Of a stretch of DNA of 64,000 nucleotides, positions 30,687 through 42,900 are shown piece after piece. How positions within the stretch are numbered: the stretch's first letter is position 1; each line of letters starts with the position of its first letter. Origin of the DNA: Ophiostoma sp. CBS 140.51 (lineage: Eukaryota > Ascomycota > Sordariomycetes > Ophiostomatales > Ophiostomataceae); contig JANSLP010000173.1 in NCBI GenBank assembly GCA_029298735.1, positions 1 to 64,000 of the forward strand, written 5' to 3'. The notes under the pieces were generated by a model. The model had not been told where the DNA came from, did no database searches, and saw only the letters and a list, made by a program, of their open reading frames with translations. A program made the translations under genes and the position numbers.

Positions 30687-33600
30687 ATGGATGGCGGCCA
30701 GCCGCACGCCCCGAAGCCGGCCGGCAGTGGCAGTCCGGTGGACTACAGCACACACCAGTCCCCGCCCCCTCCGGCGTCACATGCTGGTACTGTTGGCACT
30801 GCTGGGTCGCCAGCTCAATACCCCAACGTAGAATCCATCGATGCAAAAGTCTCGACCTCGACCGACCAGTCTCCTCAGGGTGGCTCGCCCGCCACACAGG
30901 GAAACAATGCGAATGCGCAGCGCATCATCAAGCGACGTTCCCCTGTTGCCTGCCGGAGGTACGTGCTTTCTTGCTCTTCTCCAGCCGATACGTGCACATC
31001 CCCATCCAGATCCTTGTTAACCTTGCCTTTCTAGATGCCGTCGTATGCGTAGTAAATGCGTGCACAATGGTGCCAAACCGCCTTGTGAGGGCTGCCGTGC
31101 CGCCGGCGTGAGCTTAGATGAATGGTATGCCTTTCAGTGCCCTTTTACTATCGTCTCACTTGACTGGCAGATTAGTTTATTGACATTCAACTCCCCAGCG
31201 TTTTTCCTGCACGTGGTGCACCAGATATGGACCGCGAGTATCGCCATCCGCGTATGAAGGGCGACAAGGCTCGTAAAGAAGGCAACCGCGCAAACCGAGC
31301 CCAGCTATCTGGCGGCGTGTCCGCGTCACCGGGTGGCCGACCACCTTTTGACAATGGGGCGATGACCACAGAAGGGGGTGTGCCCTTACCGGCTGACCCA
31401 TGGGAACTGCTGCCACCGCTGGAGCAGGTCATCGATGCCGTCGATATGTTTATGCGCCAGTACTTCCAGCTCGGCTTCATCCCACGCCATACTTTTGTGC
31501 AGCAGCTGCGCGAGCAGCCCCAGTCCGTCAGTGTGTTTTTGCTATTGAGCCTGCTTAGTGTGTCGGCTCGCATGACACCTTCCCTGGTCGAAGCCTACGG
31601 CGGTGCCGGTCCCACGGCGGAACTCTTCATGGACCGCGCATCAGCCGTTGCCCTCACCGAGCTGTACCAGGAGCCAACTCTGCCACGCTGTCAAGCGTTC
31701 TACCTTCTCAGTCTGGCCCAACAGGGCAGCGGCTACCGCAATCGAAGTTTTGTGAACTTGGGTATTGCCTTGCGCATGGCCATATTGATGCAGCTGCACC
31801 GGGAGGAGACCTATGCTCTCGAGAACCCCACACAAGCAATGATCCAAAAGGCCGAGTCGGCCCGCCGGACTCTGGTATGTCACCCTTTATCTTTTGATAC
31901 ACTTGGAACCGTCTTGCTAACTATTATGCGTTTAGTGGATGCTTTACAGTAAGATGCTCTGTCTCGAGCCTGTCGTAGAAGTTTTGTACTAACCTCAACT
32001 TTCCTCCCCTCCTAGGCCAGGATAATCTGCATGCCGGCCCATTGGCCCCCATCGCACTCGCCGCATGCGATATCACCACATTATTACCCAGTAATGAGGA
32101 AGACTTCAATGACGGTGTCATCCCCAAAACCCGTGCTGCCCTCGAAGACACGCCACCGGCTCGTGCAAAGCCGATGCTCGTCAATTCCCCAACGAGGTCT
32201 CTCTTCGCCTCCCTAATGCAGAGCCATCAACTCTGGGGCACCGTTCTGCGCCGTGCAGTCACCAACAACCGCAACGTCGTGCCCTGGGACTCCAATAGCG
32301 AGTACTCTGCTATTAAGCAGAAGCTTAACGACTGGGAGAGCCGGTTACCTACGGAGCACCGCTGGAGCCGCGAGTTGTTGAGACACTTTAAGTCGCAAAA
32401 TCTAGACCTGGTACGTTACCTTTCCCCAGTATCTAGACTGGTCGTCTCTCATTAAAACTAACACCAGCTTCCAGGCATACATGGCAGTGACTATGGTTAC
32501 CCGCCTCTGCAACATCATCATTCGCAAAGCCTACCTTCCATAGTACGTCTTGTTTATCCCCTACCCACCCGGATACTGAGAATAATTCGTGGCTGACGGT
32601 CTTTTAGCATGCTGGCGGAAAAAGGTCCTAAACAACAGCAAGAGTACTGGAGGACTATGTCCGGCGAACTCTTTAGAAATGTAAAGGATCTTTTTACTCA
32701 GATCGATTGCTGGATTGAGGAACGAGAACCTGGCGATGGCACAGGTGCCCAGCTGGCGGTTAGTGACAACTCCCGGCTCTTCCAAGTTTGGTGACGTATC
32801 TCGAAAGTCTAACCGCCTTCTTTCTAGATCTTCTGCGTCTATAGTTGCGGCTTGATGGCCGCATATCTGTGCAAATACCCTAAATGTGAGTTGGCCATTC
32901 GTTTATACATATTTTAAACCATCAAACAACGTTTTCTAACCTAGTCACAGTATGCCCCGATGCGGCAACCACCCGCGAAGGCAAGCACATGCTTGATCGC
33001 ACAATGGGTATCCTGAGCCAAAGCACAAGTGTGTGGCCGCTTGCTCGGCGCTGGATGGAATCTGTCGAGAAGCTTCTTGCTGCCGACACCAAGAGTCTGA
33101 CCGTGTCAAACTCCCATGAGGGTGGAATGGCTGAAGGCGTAAGTGCTCTTTTTCATTACTCCAACCTTTCATATTGTAGATGTTCCTGACAAAATTTTTA
33201 GAAAGATCCTATCCCATCTGCCTTGCACCCGCCACTTGCCAGCTTGGCACCCTCCGGCCCGTCCAACACGCCATTCGACGACCGCAGACAGCTAGCCCGG
33301 CAGCTTGGTCCTGACAGCCCTCATGCGCGTTCAGCCAGCCCTAGTGTCGGTGGCAACCTGAGCAATGGTCACGGAGGCGCGAACGGTACGGGCCACGGCC
33401 CGATCCACCTGCCACAACTTCGAACGGACGCCTCACTAATCAACTCGCCCTTGCGACTCCCACCACCACAACCGTCGCCGAGTCTCGTTACAAACGCGAC
33501 GTCCTCTGCACCACACTATTCTACGGCACCACCGGCGCTGGCACTCCCACCACCGGCACCACACAACCTTCAATTAGGTGGAGGCATGCGGACACCAACT

Positions 33601-34164
33601 TCGTTTTCGCATGGCCAGAATACTCCTCATGTCCAACACCTCCCACAATCACCATCCCACCAAGGTGCCGAACACATGTCTCAGAATGGTATGCCGGGCG
33701 TCTCTCCGGCCCAGCAGCCTCATCCACCGCCGATGGCTCAAGCCTCACAAGGACACCCAGACGGTCGCATCAACGGCATGGTGATGCAAAGATTCGACGG
33801 CGGGGCGACAAACACGACCGAAGAAGCAGAGGCCGCCGCTGTTCTGGCCAGTGGTATGGTCTCCCACGGCGGCGTAATGGGCTATGGTGCCAACCAGATG
33901 CATCACCAGCAGCCGCAGCCGCAGCCGCAGCACGACAATCCGTATGGGGCACAGCACCTCCCAGACCACGGCCACGGCATGCATACCGACCCTCTTACCG
34001 GCAACGGAATACCCATGATGGGACAGATGCAGGCCACCGGCTTCTACGACCCGGCGATGCTCATTGATCTGCCCGACGATGGCTTCCAAGGCGAGCTGCA
34101 GTTCTTTACACAAGGAACAGCGCAAGCGGGCGCTCCTTGGGCTTCGGGTGTTTTTGGCTTCTAG
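30687..34164 (+). CDS. Zn2Cys6 fungal transcription factor, 10 exons
   Basis: Exons: 30687-30958, 31035-31124, 31199-31874, 31936-31948, 32016-32410, 32475-32542, 32608-32758, 32828-32885, 32945-33138, 33202-34164. Every phase agrees, giving 959 residues. The zinc cluster begins at about residue 88 and has spacing C-x2-C-x6-C-x8-C-x2-C-x9-C (start ACRRCRRMRSKC); it continues into FPARGAPDMDREYRHPR. Intron 1 falls between the first two cysteines and intron 2 splits the codon of the sixth. The middle region (about residues 165-620) is a fungal-specific regulatory domain, with YFQLGFIPRHTFVQQL, a GYRNRSFVNLGIALRMAILM helix and ARRTLWMLYSQDN; the WMLY residues come from a 13-nt micro-exon. The C-terminal third is Pro/Gln/His-rich and disordered, like an activation domain. 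The target pathway cannot be named. Confidence 0.92.
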
Positions 34165-36948
34165 GCTTTTTAGATATACGGATTTTTGCATATCTAACAC
34201 TTGAATTTTGGATACCACTGTAGACTCGCACTGATATACACCCAAGATCATAAACATATACCACCGACATTTCAGCAAACTGTTTTGCTTATCAGATTTC
34301 TTCAGCCATAAATGTACTTTGTATATTACACATAGCGACGAATAACAATGCGAACGCGAGGGAGTACTTTAGACACAAAAGTACCAACACTTGTGAGCCC
34401 CTGGCTTCTAACGTCTAAATCTATCCCGCCACGCCACGTGTATGTCCCCTGCTTCCCGTCAAGACACCAACGCCGCGTAGGTCTCCTATTATTTACTCCT
34501 TGCAGCCTGCCCAATAACCAAAGAATCCTTTTGGCTGGGAATGCCGTTTGCAACAGCCTTTCAGGTGGCAGAACGCCATTCACGTCATACTTGGATAGGC
34601 AGACTGTTCATCGCTGGATAAGCTTCGCTGGGGGGGGTTCAAGATTAGGGCTTAAGAAATGAGTTATTGTGCCTGTGACCAAGCAAAATAGGTGCAGTTT
34701 ACGAACACTCTGTCCCAGTTCTGTGCGCTGATCGCGAGCATCTGACTCGTTCGTTGGCAAAGGGGGCAAGAAAAAAATTGTGCAGCCTGCTGCAGAGCGA
34801 GTGACCTGCGTTGGCTGTGTTGGCTGACCCTGTTTGCCAGTTTTCCACAGGTCTTGGGAGAACAAGAGCAATTGTGGGTCCCACCGGGGATTGCCTTGCC
34901 CCGCTGGCAAGCTTCAGAGAGGCTAGCAAATAGGGGACCAAGGATAGTTATGACGGTAGTATGTTCCTGTACTTTTAGTAATAATAGGATATTGTGTGAA
35001 CTAGTGCCTCAACAAGTATCTGTACACTCTCCTTGAGGAGCTGTCATTAAACTTGTAGGGGAAGCGCGATCCACAGCAAGTGCACAATCAGAGACGAAAT
35101 GAAGGCAAAATGCAATGGAAGGCGCGTGGGGCCATATAGGCGAGAAAAGGAAAAGAAGGGAAAGAGCGCCGACGATGGAAGGAGACGAAGAAATCGCAGA
35201 ACACAATGGGAAGGCGCAGTCTTTCAAGATTCAACAGCCTCACCAAAAATATCACGAAGGAGCAGTCAGAACAATGTGTAGCATTCCAGCCCTTCAGGTG
35301 ACAGCTGTTCAGAAGCAACAAAGAACCAAAGAAATTGGTTCTTTTCTTGGCTCCCTGGTCTAACGCTCTAGCGCTCCCGCAACGGTCTTGTCCTCTCCAG
35401 GCCCCCCTTTCTTAGTTCGCCCGTTCGTTCGTCGCGTTGTTTTTAACTTCAGCTCTCCTGGGCTGGAGAAATACCAAAATACCAGCGAACAAAGCCGGCC
35501 GTCTCGACATCCTTCCCTGTCAGACGCGTCCCACGCTCCATAACATGAGTAGTATTGTTTTTCTCCTACTCTCTGAGCGGGGCATGCACAGCTTCGCGCG
35601 ACGGCCAGACAGAACGGGGGAGACACGAAGACGAGGAAATGAGACGAACCCTTGCTCGTTCTTGCCTTCACCCGTTGAACAGTTCATATGATTTTCTGTG
35701 CATTTTTCTTATTTGTGTGGACAAGACTCGGGCAACGTAAGGGACTTTTGTTCTCAGAAAACGGCTCAGGAACTCTTACTTGTGCTCTTACATTACAATG
35801 TGTGCAGGAACGGCAGAGTGCCAATTAACGGGAATTGTCCAACGCGCCTGCCAGTTGGGCGCTGCCAGCCAGGGCCAATTAAATAAAATGCACAAATAAA
35901 CGGGAAAATAGAAGAAAAAAACGCGTTGGGAAGCCACGACCAGCCCCCCAGCGAAAATGATTTGCTGCGCGAATCCACCAGGACCTCGAACCCCAGGTGC
36001 TGGCGCGCTGCAGTCCCTCGGGCCTTCCTTCGAAATTCAAATGCTGCTGGGTGGCTGTTCGTTCTGTACCATCGCTCCTTCCCATACCCAAGTACATGTC
36101 CTGTTCCTACGTGTTCTGCGCGCTGCCCTTCCCATTATTCCCATTTTCAGCAGGACCGTTCGCCACCCATCCACGAGCCCCTGCCCTACCTACATCCTCT
36201 CGTCTGTCGCTGCTGCACCACAATTTTGTCCTCTTTTTGGGACCCCTTTGATCTTCTCTCTCCTGTTCTCTCCCCTCCCCTTTTCTTGCTCCCCTTCCCT
36301 CACCCCTTGCGCGACACCTGCTGTCTTCACGGCCTATCCTTTCGTGTCTCTTCCTTTTCTCTTCTTTCTCCTCTTTTGCTTTTTTTTTTTTGCATCCCCT
36401 CCTGTTTCCGCCTCTCATCTTTCTTTTTAATATCTTCTTTTTTATTTCTTGCGGTTTTCCTCCTATCCGCGTCCTTCGCGACAATTTGGATCTAGAGACG
36501 TTGAGCCCGACACTCGACACTCCTTAATGAACACGACTGTCCTTGCACGTCGTCCTTTCTCTTCTTCTTCTTCATCCTAACTCTCGAGGACCTCTCGCCC
36601 CATTCCAGAGACTTGGCTGCAGGCGAATTCGTTCGTCGTCTGCCGCTGATTCTCGCCGAGGTACGTTATTTTTGCCCAACCCGTTCACAAGCCCATTGGC
36701 GTCCTTCGCTGTTCTTTATTTGGCTTCTTTGCTTCCTTTGCTTCCATGGCGTCCGCCACCCACATCCTACCTCATTACTTCCCTCCTTTTGCCGTCGTCC
36801 CGTCTTGCAGATTCCCGCCTGTCCGGGTGCAGACGCGCATCGCCTGCCGAATTTCAATCCCACATACTGAATTCCAGCCTCTCCTATTTCGCACTTAAAT
36901 TGTCCCTCCTCACTCAACCACCGTGCCTCCCATCCCAGCCTCTTAGCG
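34165..36948. other. Intergenic region upstream of the giant coiled-coil gene
   Basis: 2.8 kb without a supported gene. From about 36090 onward the plus strand is strongly pyrimidine-rich, consistent with a long leader for the downstream gene. A candidate 5'-UTR intron lies at 36661-36810. Other short frames have no coding character. Confidence 0.6.
36661..36810 (+). other. Candidate 5'-UTR intron of the coiled-coil gene
   Basis: A consensus donor (GAG|GTACGT) at 36661 and a pyrimidine-rich CTTGCAG acceptor ending at 36810 bound 150 bp. The coding start follows 138 bp later. RNA data would be required to confirm it. Confidence 0.4.
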
Positions 36949-39900
36949 ATGCGCTCTTCTCACACGTCTAGCAGGTCTCTTACGACGTCTTCTCCACCCC
37001 CGACACACCAATCCCTCCCTCGTGCACCTGCACAGGAGGCCGATACTGGACATCGACCACGAACGCCGCCCTCGAACCCCGGATCGCCTGCCTGGTCTAC
37101 CGCTTCTACTGCCGACGCTGGTCCCTCGCCGACTTTGCCGTCACTTACTGCTCCACGACTTCCCGAGCGCGTCCAAGCCCTGTTACGAACGCCGCCTCCC
37201 GCCGACGCCGTTGCAGGTGAGAACACAGACGACGGTCGCTTTGTCACTGCGAGTTGGGGTTCCCCGTACCCACGATCGGACACGTCGCACCACCTGCGCT
37301 TCTCTAGCCTGAGCAGTGAACCATCCGACGACTCGCCAATTCACCACCTTCAGATCCAAACGCCCTTTTTGCGGCCGGCCCCCTATCTTGGTGAAGAAGG
37401 CAGCGACGAAGACGAGGACGAGCATTCAGAGGAAGAGGACCTACTCTCATCCCCACCCTTTTCTGCACAGCAATCTTCATCCCTTGTCAGCGCTACTGTT
37501 CTTGCGAACCGTGCCCGGCGACCTGCGCGTGGCCTCACTGAAGACTGGATTCGCCAACACACAACTGGCGACTTTGGCTCAGAGGCGCGTCTTTGGTTGA
37601 GCGATAATAGCAGCGCAGGAGACAGCGAGAACTCTTCACTGAGCGGATCTGTCTCTGGCGACCACGAAGAAGGCGACGAGCTTTCACTCCGTACACCCCG
37701 AGCCATCCCACCAAACAGGTTAGGACGCTCACCCAGCAACCTGGTTTCTTCCATACAGCGACCTCGCCGTAAACGCGCTCACCACCCACGACACCCTTCA
37801 AGTCTGGAAACACTGCGCGAATCTGATTTGAATCGTCTGAAAAGAACAATTCTCGAGAGCGGTATCGACGAATCCGTCTCGGAAAACGCAATCATGGCGA
37901 CCGCAGACTCATCTCTTGGCCCTGACAAGGCCACGGATCCCACAGCCGACCAGATTTCTGCTCCGGCTGTGGCGACCGAAACCACTGCAAACGACGCACC
38001 TGCCCCGGCAGCGCCTACGACACCTGCAACTAGAAAGGCATCCATTGTGCCAGGCCCAGAATCTGTGCCTCTCCCTCCTCCCGCAACTCCACCGTCCAAA
38101 ACAGACGTCTCTCTCGATCCACTCGGAGAGCTCGCTGTCTCAAAAATGGCAGCATCTCCAAGAAAGACGCCCCGGCGCGTCAAGAAGAAGCTTCCGTGGA
38201 AGGGAAAGAGCATCCTGGTCTTGCTGCCCCTGGATGAGCAGCGTGGCAAACCCGGCAAAGCGCCCAAGCCTCTTACAGAAAAGGATGTGACGAACATGCT
38301 TCATTCGTGGGAGGAGCTGGGCTACGACATTGCTGGGTTTGATCTTGACCAGTCGGCCTCGCCAAACGAATATGACTACTTTGGCGAGGGCAGCCGGTCC
38401 ATGAGCCGTCCCTCGTGGCCTGATGAGGGCGACATCGTGCGTGAACGGTCGCAGCGCAACTACCCCATCCGACTTCCGGATCTGAACGCCTGGAAGAACT
38501 ATGTTGAGGAGCTGAATGAGGCCAAGCTGCGTGCTCTGGGTGTCTCGTTTGGTGACGAGGAGCCACCGTTGCCCCCGGCCATTTCACCCTCTGGTGCAGG
38601 CGCTTCCATCAGCCGCCAGTCGTCGGCCCCCATCTATCCTCCTCTTCCATTCTCACCGCCTATCCCGACTTCGTCGGCTTCGAGCAATCACGGTGGCCCT
38701 CCGTTCACGTTCCCCGCCACATTTATTCCTGGCGCCAGTACTCAGAGCCCCTCGATTATGTCCACCGCATCACCCATCCCTTTCGGCTCCAACCCCAACA
38801 AGTACAACCGCCAGTCGATTTCCATCCCGGCTGGTATGTTCCAGATGCCTTCCCTGTCACAACAAAGTCCTGGCGGTTTCTCGCCTCAGACTCTCATGAT
38901 GCAGCACGGTCTCGTGCGCGGCGGCTCACCCTCGCTGGCTGCACTTTCCTCAGTTATGTCACCAACATCGCCATTCACGCCTGATGGCAACTTCTCTTCG
39001 CCTCCTCTCCACCAGCGCCACCAGTCTCTACAGTACCCCATGATGCAGTACCCGCAGCTCCAGAGTTCTGCGCGTGCTTCACCACGACTCCAGGAGCTGC
39101 GTGAGATTGAGGAAGAGGTTGAAGAGCAACCCATGAACAAGAGCCCCTCCAAGACTCCCGAGCCGACCAACGTGCGGCCCTTCGTTCAGCACAATGCCAG
39201 CGACAGTCTGCAGAACGAAATCGACGCTGCAGAGTACCACCTGGAGGAGCAGTTCCGCGAGCAGTTCGAACATGACCGGGATTACAGCCCACATGGCGGC
39301 AAAGATCCATCCGAAGCTTTTGGTGTCGATGCCAACGCGAAGCCAACTATGCCGCAGCACTCTCGCGGTCTGTCCGTCCAGTTCGCTCCTCAACCCCCGA
39401 TCCAGCGGTTTCGCGACGATGCCGAAGGTGGCCCGCCTCTACACCACCCGCGCCCCCACAGCCGTGGCCACTCACTTGCCAACGCCTACTTCGATCCTGA
39501 GGAAGCCCGGGCCAATGGCAGCTTCACTGACGCAGCTATTTCTGCTACTGCTGCTGCCCCTGTACAGAAAACCATGCAGAATGGCAACCATACCGACGAG
39601 TCTTACGAGGTCGAGACGAACCCCAGCAACCTGGGCACCCCTGTTCAGGCTCTGGACTTCAACAACGTCCTGCAGCAACAGAAGGACCAGAAGCAGATCC
39701 ACCAGCGTGCGTTCTCCACTGCGAGTAACCCGTGGAGCGAGGGTGGCTCGTTCTCTGGCAAGGCCAGCTCTTCCCGCAAGCCGAGCCATGGCAGCAAGGC
39801 TTCTCTGTCAAACCTAAACGTCGAGGCTCCCGAGTTCAAGTTCAACCCTGGCGCTGCCAGCACATTCCAGCCTCATGCCGCCTCCACAAGCCAATTCACA

Positions 39901-42900
39901 TTTGGTGGCGGCACCAACCCAACCAGTGAGCCCTTCCAGCCCTCGATTTTCCAGGCAGGATTGGCACCGAACGCCCCTCTATCAGCCAACTCCAGCACCT
40001 TCAGCTTCCCGACGACGACGACGACAACATCCAAGATCAACGTCAACGCACCCACCTTCTCGCCTGGCCAGAGCGAGTTCAGCTTTTCGGCTGCTGGTCC
40101 CAAGTTCCGGCCGGATGCTCCTGCCTTCACTCCTCTGCACAACTTCTCAGACTCTCTCACTAGCCCCATCCAGTCAGGTAATGAGAGCAGCATTAACGGT
40201 GGTAACCGCACCAGCTCCATCTTTGGCAACATTGACCTCAACTTGCCTGATATTGTCAAGCCTGTGAAGAAGTCCAAGGCGGTCCCCATCGTTCGTCCCT
40301 CCAGCGCCAAGGCCTCTGGTGACGACGAGAAGGAGAACGAGACACAGTACGACCGTGAGGGCCGTATCATTGACGACTCTCGTGTCAAGCGTGCTCGCGC
40401 CACTCCCATGGATGACGGTAACGACGAGATCCTGTTCGCCGAGCCCGACAACAACGCTCTCACCGTCGCGTCTGCCACCCCTGAACCTGCCAGCATGGTC
40501 GTCGAAGACAAGGCTGAGGACAAGGCTGAGGACAAGGCTGAGGAACCAGTTGAGGAGCCCATTGAGGAGCCAGTCGAGGAGGCTGAAGCCAAGTCTGACG
40601 AGGTGCCCGAGGTCGCCTCTGATGATAAGACCCCCGTGGTTGAGAAGCCCGAGGTTGTCGAAATTCGCACCGAGTCTGAGACACCCGAGGCTGGGCCTGT
40701 TGAGAAGTCGATCGAGCCCACTGCTGCTGATGCCGAGAAAGAGGAAGCTGAGAACGCCGCTGCTGAGGATAGCACCCTGTCATCTACTGTGCTCTCTGAG
40801 TCTACCGATGCCGTCAAGCAGCCCGCAACAACCAGCCCTTCTGAGCTTTCGCCCGCCGGCAGCATCCCCTGGGTGCCATTCGAGTTCCGCTCCGACATGG
40901 ATGTCGCCGATTTCAACAGCGCCCGCCCTATGGGCGAGGATGTGTTCCGTCACAAGAAGTCCCTGTCCGCAACTGCCAAGCCCTTCACTCCAGGCGCCAG
41001 CTTCCAGGCCTCCATTGGAGGCAACGACTTCCAGGACGAGTTCTTGGCTGCCGATGAGATTCTTCCGACGACTGAGATCGCCGACGAGGAGCAGCTCGAG
41101 CCTTTCAAGCCCTCTCCCGTCTCTCCTAGCGATGTCATCCGCTTCTCTTCGCCTCCTCCCCTGCCACCTCCCGCTGAGGAGAAGCCCAAGCCCAAGGGTC
41201 TGGCTGCCTCCCGCTACGCCATGCCTTCCCCGCCACCTCCGCCTCCCAAGACTCTCCAAAACTCGAGATTCGCTACCTCCTCGCCGCCGCCTGTGCCTAG
41301 CAAGGACACCGAGCCCGTCGAGGAGATCAAGCGCCAGGAGCAGCAGTTTTTCATGCCCGTTCCCGAGGCCAGTTTCCAGACTGAGCCCGTTGTCGAGGAG
41401 GCTGCTCCCGCCGTTGGCGGCCCCGAGCATGAGCCCACATTCGAGGAAATTGACGACATCATGCTCTACCTCAAAGAGAATGACCCAGCACAGGGCGTCA
41501 ACAAGGCCCTGGACTCTGCTCCCTGGCACCAGCCGGATGCTACACCGGCTCAAATGTCTCTCACTGCTGCTGCCAGCGAGGCTCCTTTGAACCTCCCTGC
41601 CCCGATCCCATCTCAATCTTACCAGCAACTTGCTCCCGAGGACCCCCAGGAGCCTGTTCTGTCTACGGAGCTGGCAAACACCTTCGACCCACTGGCTTCC
41701 ATCAACCAAGGCCACTTCAGCGGTGGCAGCATGCCTCCTAGCGAGTGGGAGGGCGACTTCAACGGTGAGGAGCAACTCAAGCTTGAGTCCCGTGTCAACT
41801 TCTTTGACGGGCACGTCAACGATATTGTCGGCGGGATCCTCGCTGCTCGCCTCGGCCCTCTTGAGGCATCGCTTGACCGTATTCAGCACGCCATCTCTTC
41901 GATGAGCCGGGGCACTCCCTCCAGCCGCCGTGAGCGCCGCAGTGTCTCCGGTGAGGTCCAGGAGAGCGATGCCGATGACGAGGATGATGACATGCCGCCC
42001 GTCCCGCGCCGCTCAATGAGCCCCCGTCGCGACCGCCGCATGGAACAGATGCGTGCCGTGGTTCTCGACGCTCTCAACGCACACCAGTTCAATGCTGCTT
42101 CTCTGCAGCCTGCTGCTCGTTCCGTCTCGCCTACCCAGGCAGCTGCTGGTGAGCTCCCTACCGACTCTGTTGCGACCATTCTGAAGTCGCTGGAGGCTGT
42201 CAAGGAGCACTTTGGCCAGTCCCTGCGCCTGGACTTCCGTGGCGAGGACCTTCGCAACATTGTTGAGGATGCGGTTGAGCGCCGTATGCCCCAGACCCCT
42301 CAGTCGGTTGTGCCTGCTGGCGACGCCAACGACGACGAGAGCCAGAAGAAGACCGATGCCCTGCAGGCCCGCATTGCCGAGCTGGAGGAGACCCTGCGCC
42401 TTGAGCGCAAGAAGACCGAACAAGAGGTCATCACTCGCCGCGCCGCTGAGGACAAGGCTGCTGAACTGCGCCGTGCCCTGGAGACCGCTGAAACGAAGAT
42501 TGAGGTTGAGGTCATGAACCGCAGCCTCTACGACCAGCGTGTCACTGACCTCGACGACAAGCTGAAGCAAGAGGCCGAGCGTACGCAGGCTGAGCTTGCC
42601 ACGCGCCACGCAGCCGAAGACAGAATTGCTGAGGTCCAGCGTCTCCTCCGCATCTCTTCCGATGAGGAGATGCGCCTGCGTGAGGCTGTCGACGATCGCG
42701 ATGCCAAGCTCAAGGAGCTGGGCGAGCTTCGCGACAACCACCAGATGCGCCTCGCGACCCTCGAGGCCTCTCACGCCAACGGCGAGAAGACGCACAGCGA
42801 TCTCCAGAAGCGTCTCAACGCCGCCGAGTCGGACCTGCGCGAGAAGGAGCAGGAGGCTCGCCACTGGCGCACCGAGGCCGAACGCGCCATCAACCTGTCG

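Noticed and set aside
34600..34660. GGTTCAAGATT resembling a tRNA B-box
   Set aside because: No matching A-box, acceptor stem or anticodon arm could be placed around it. No tRNA gene was found elsewhere in the window either.
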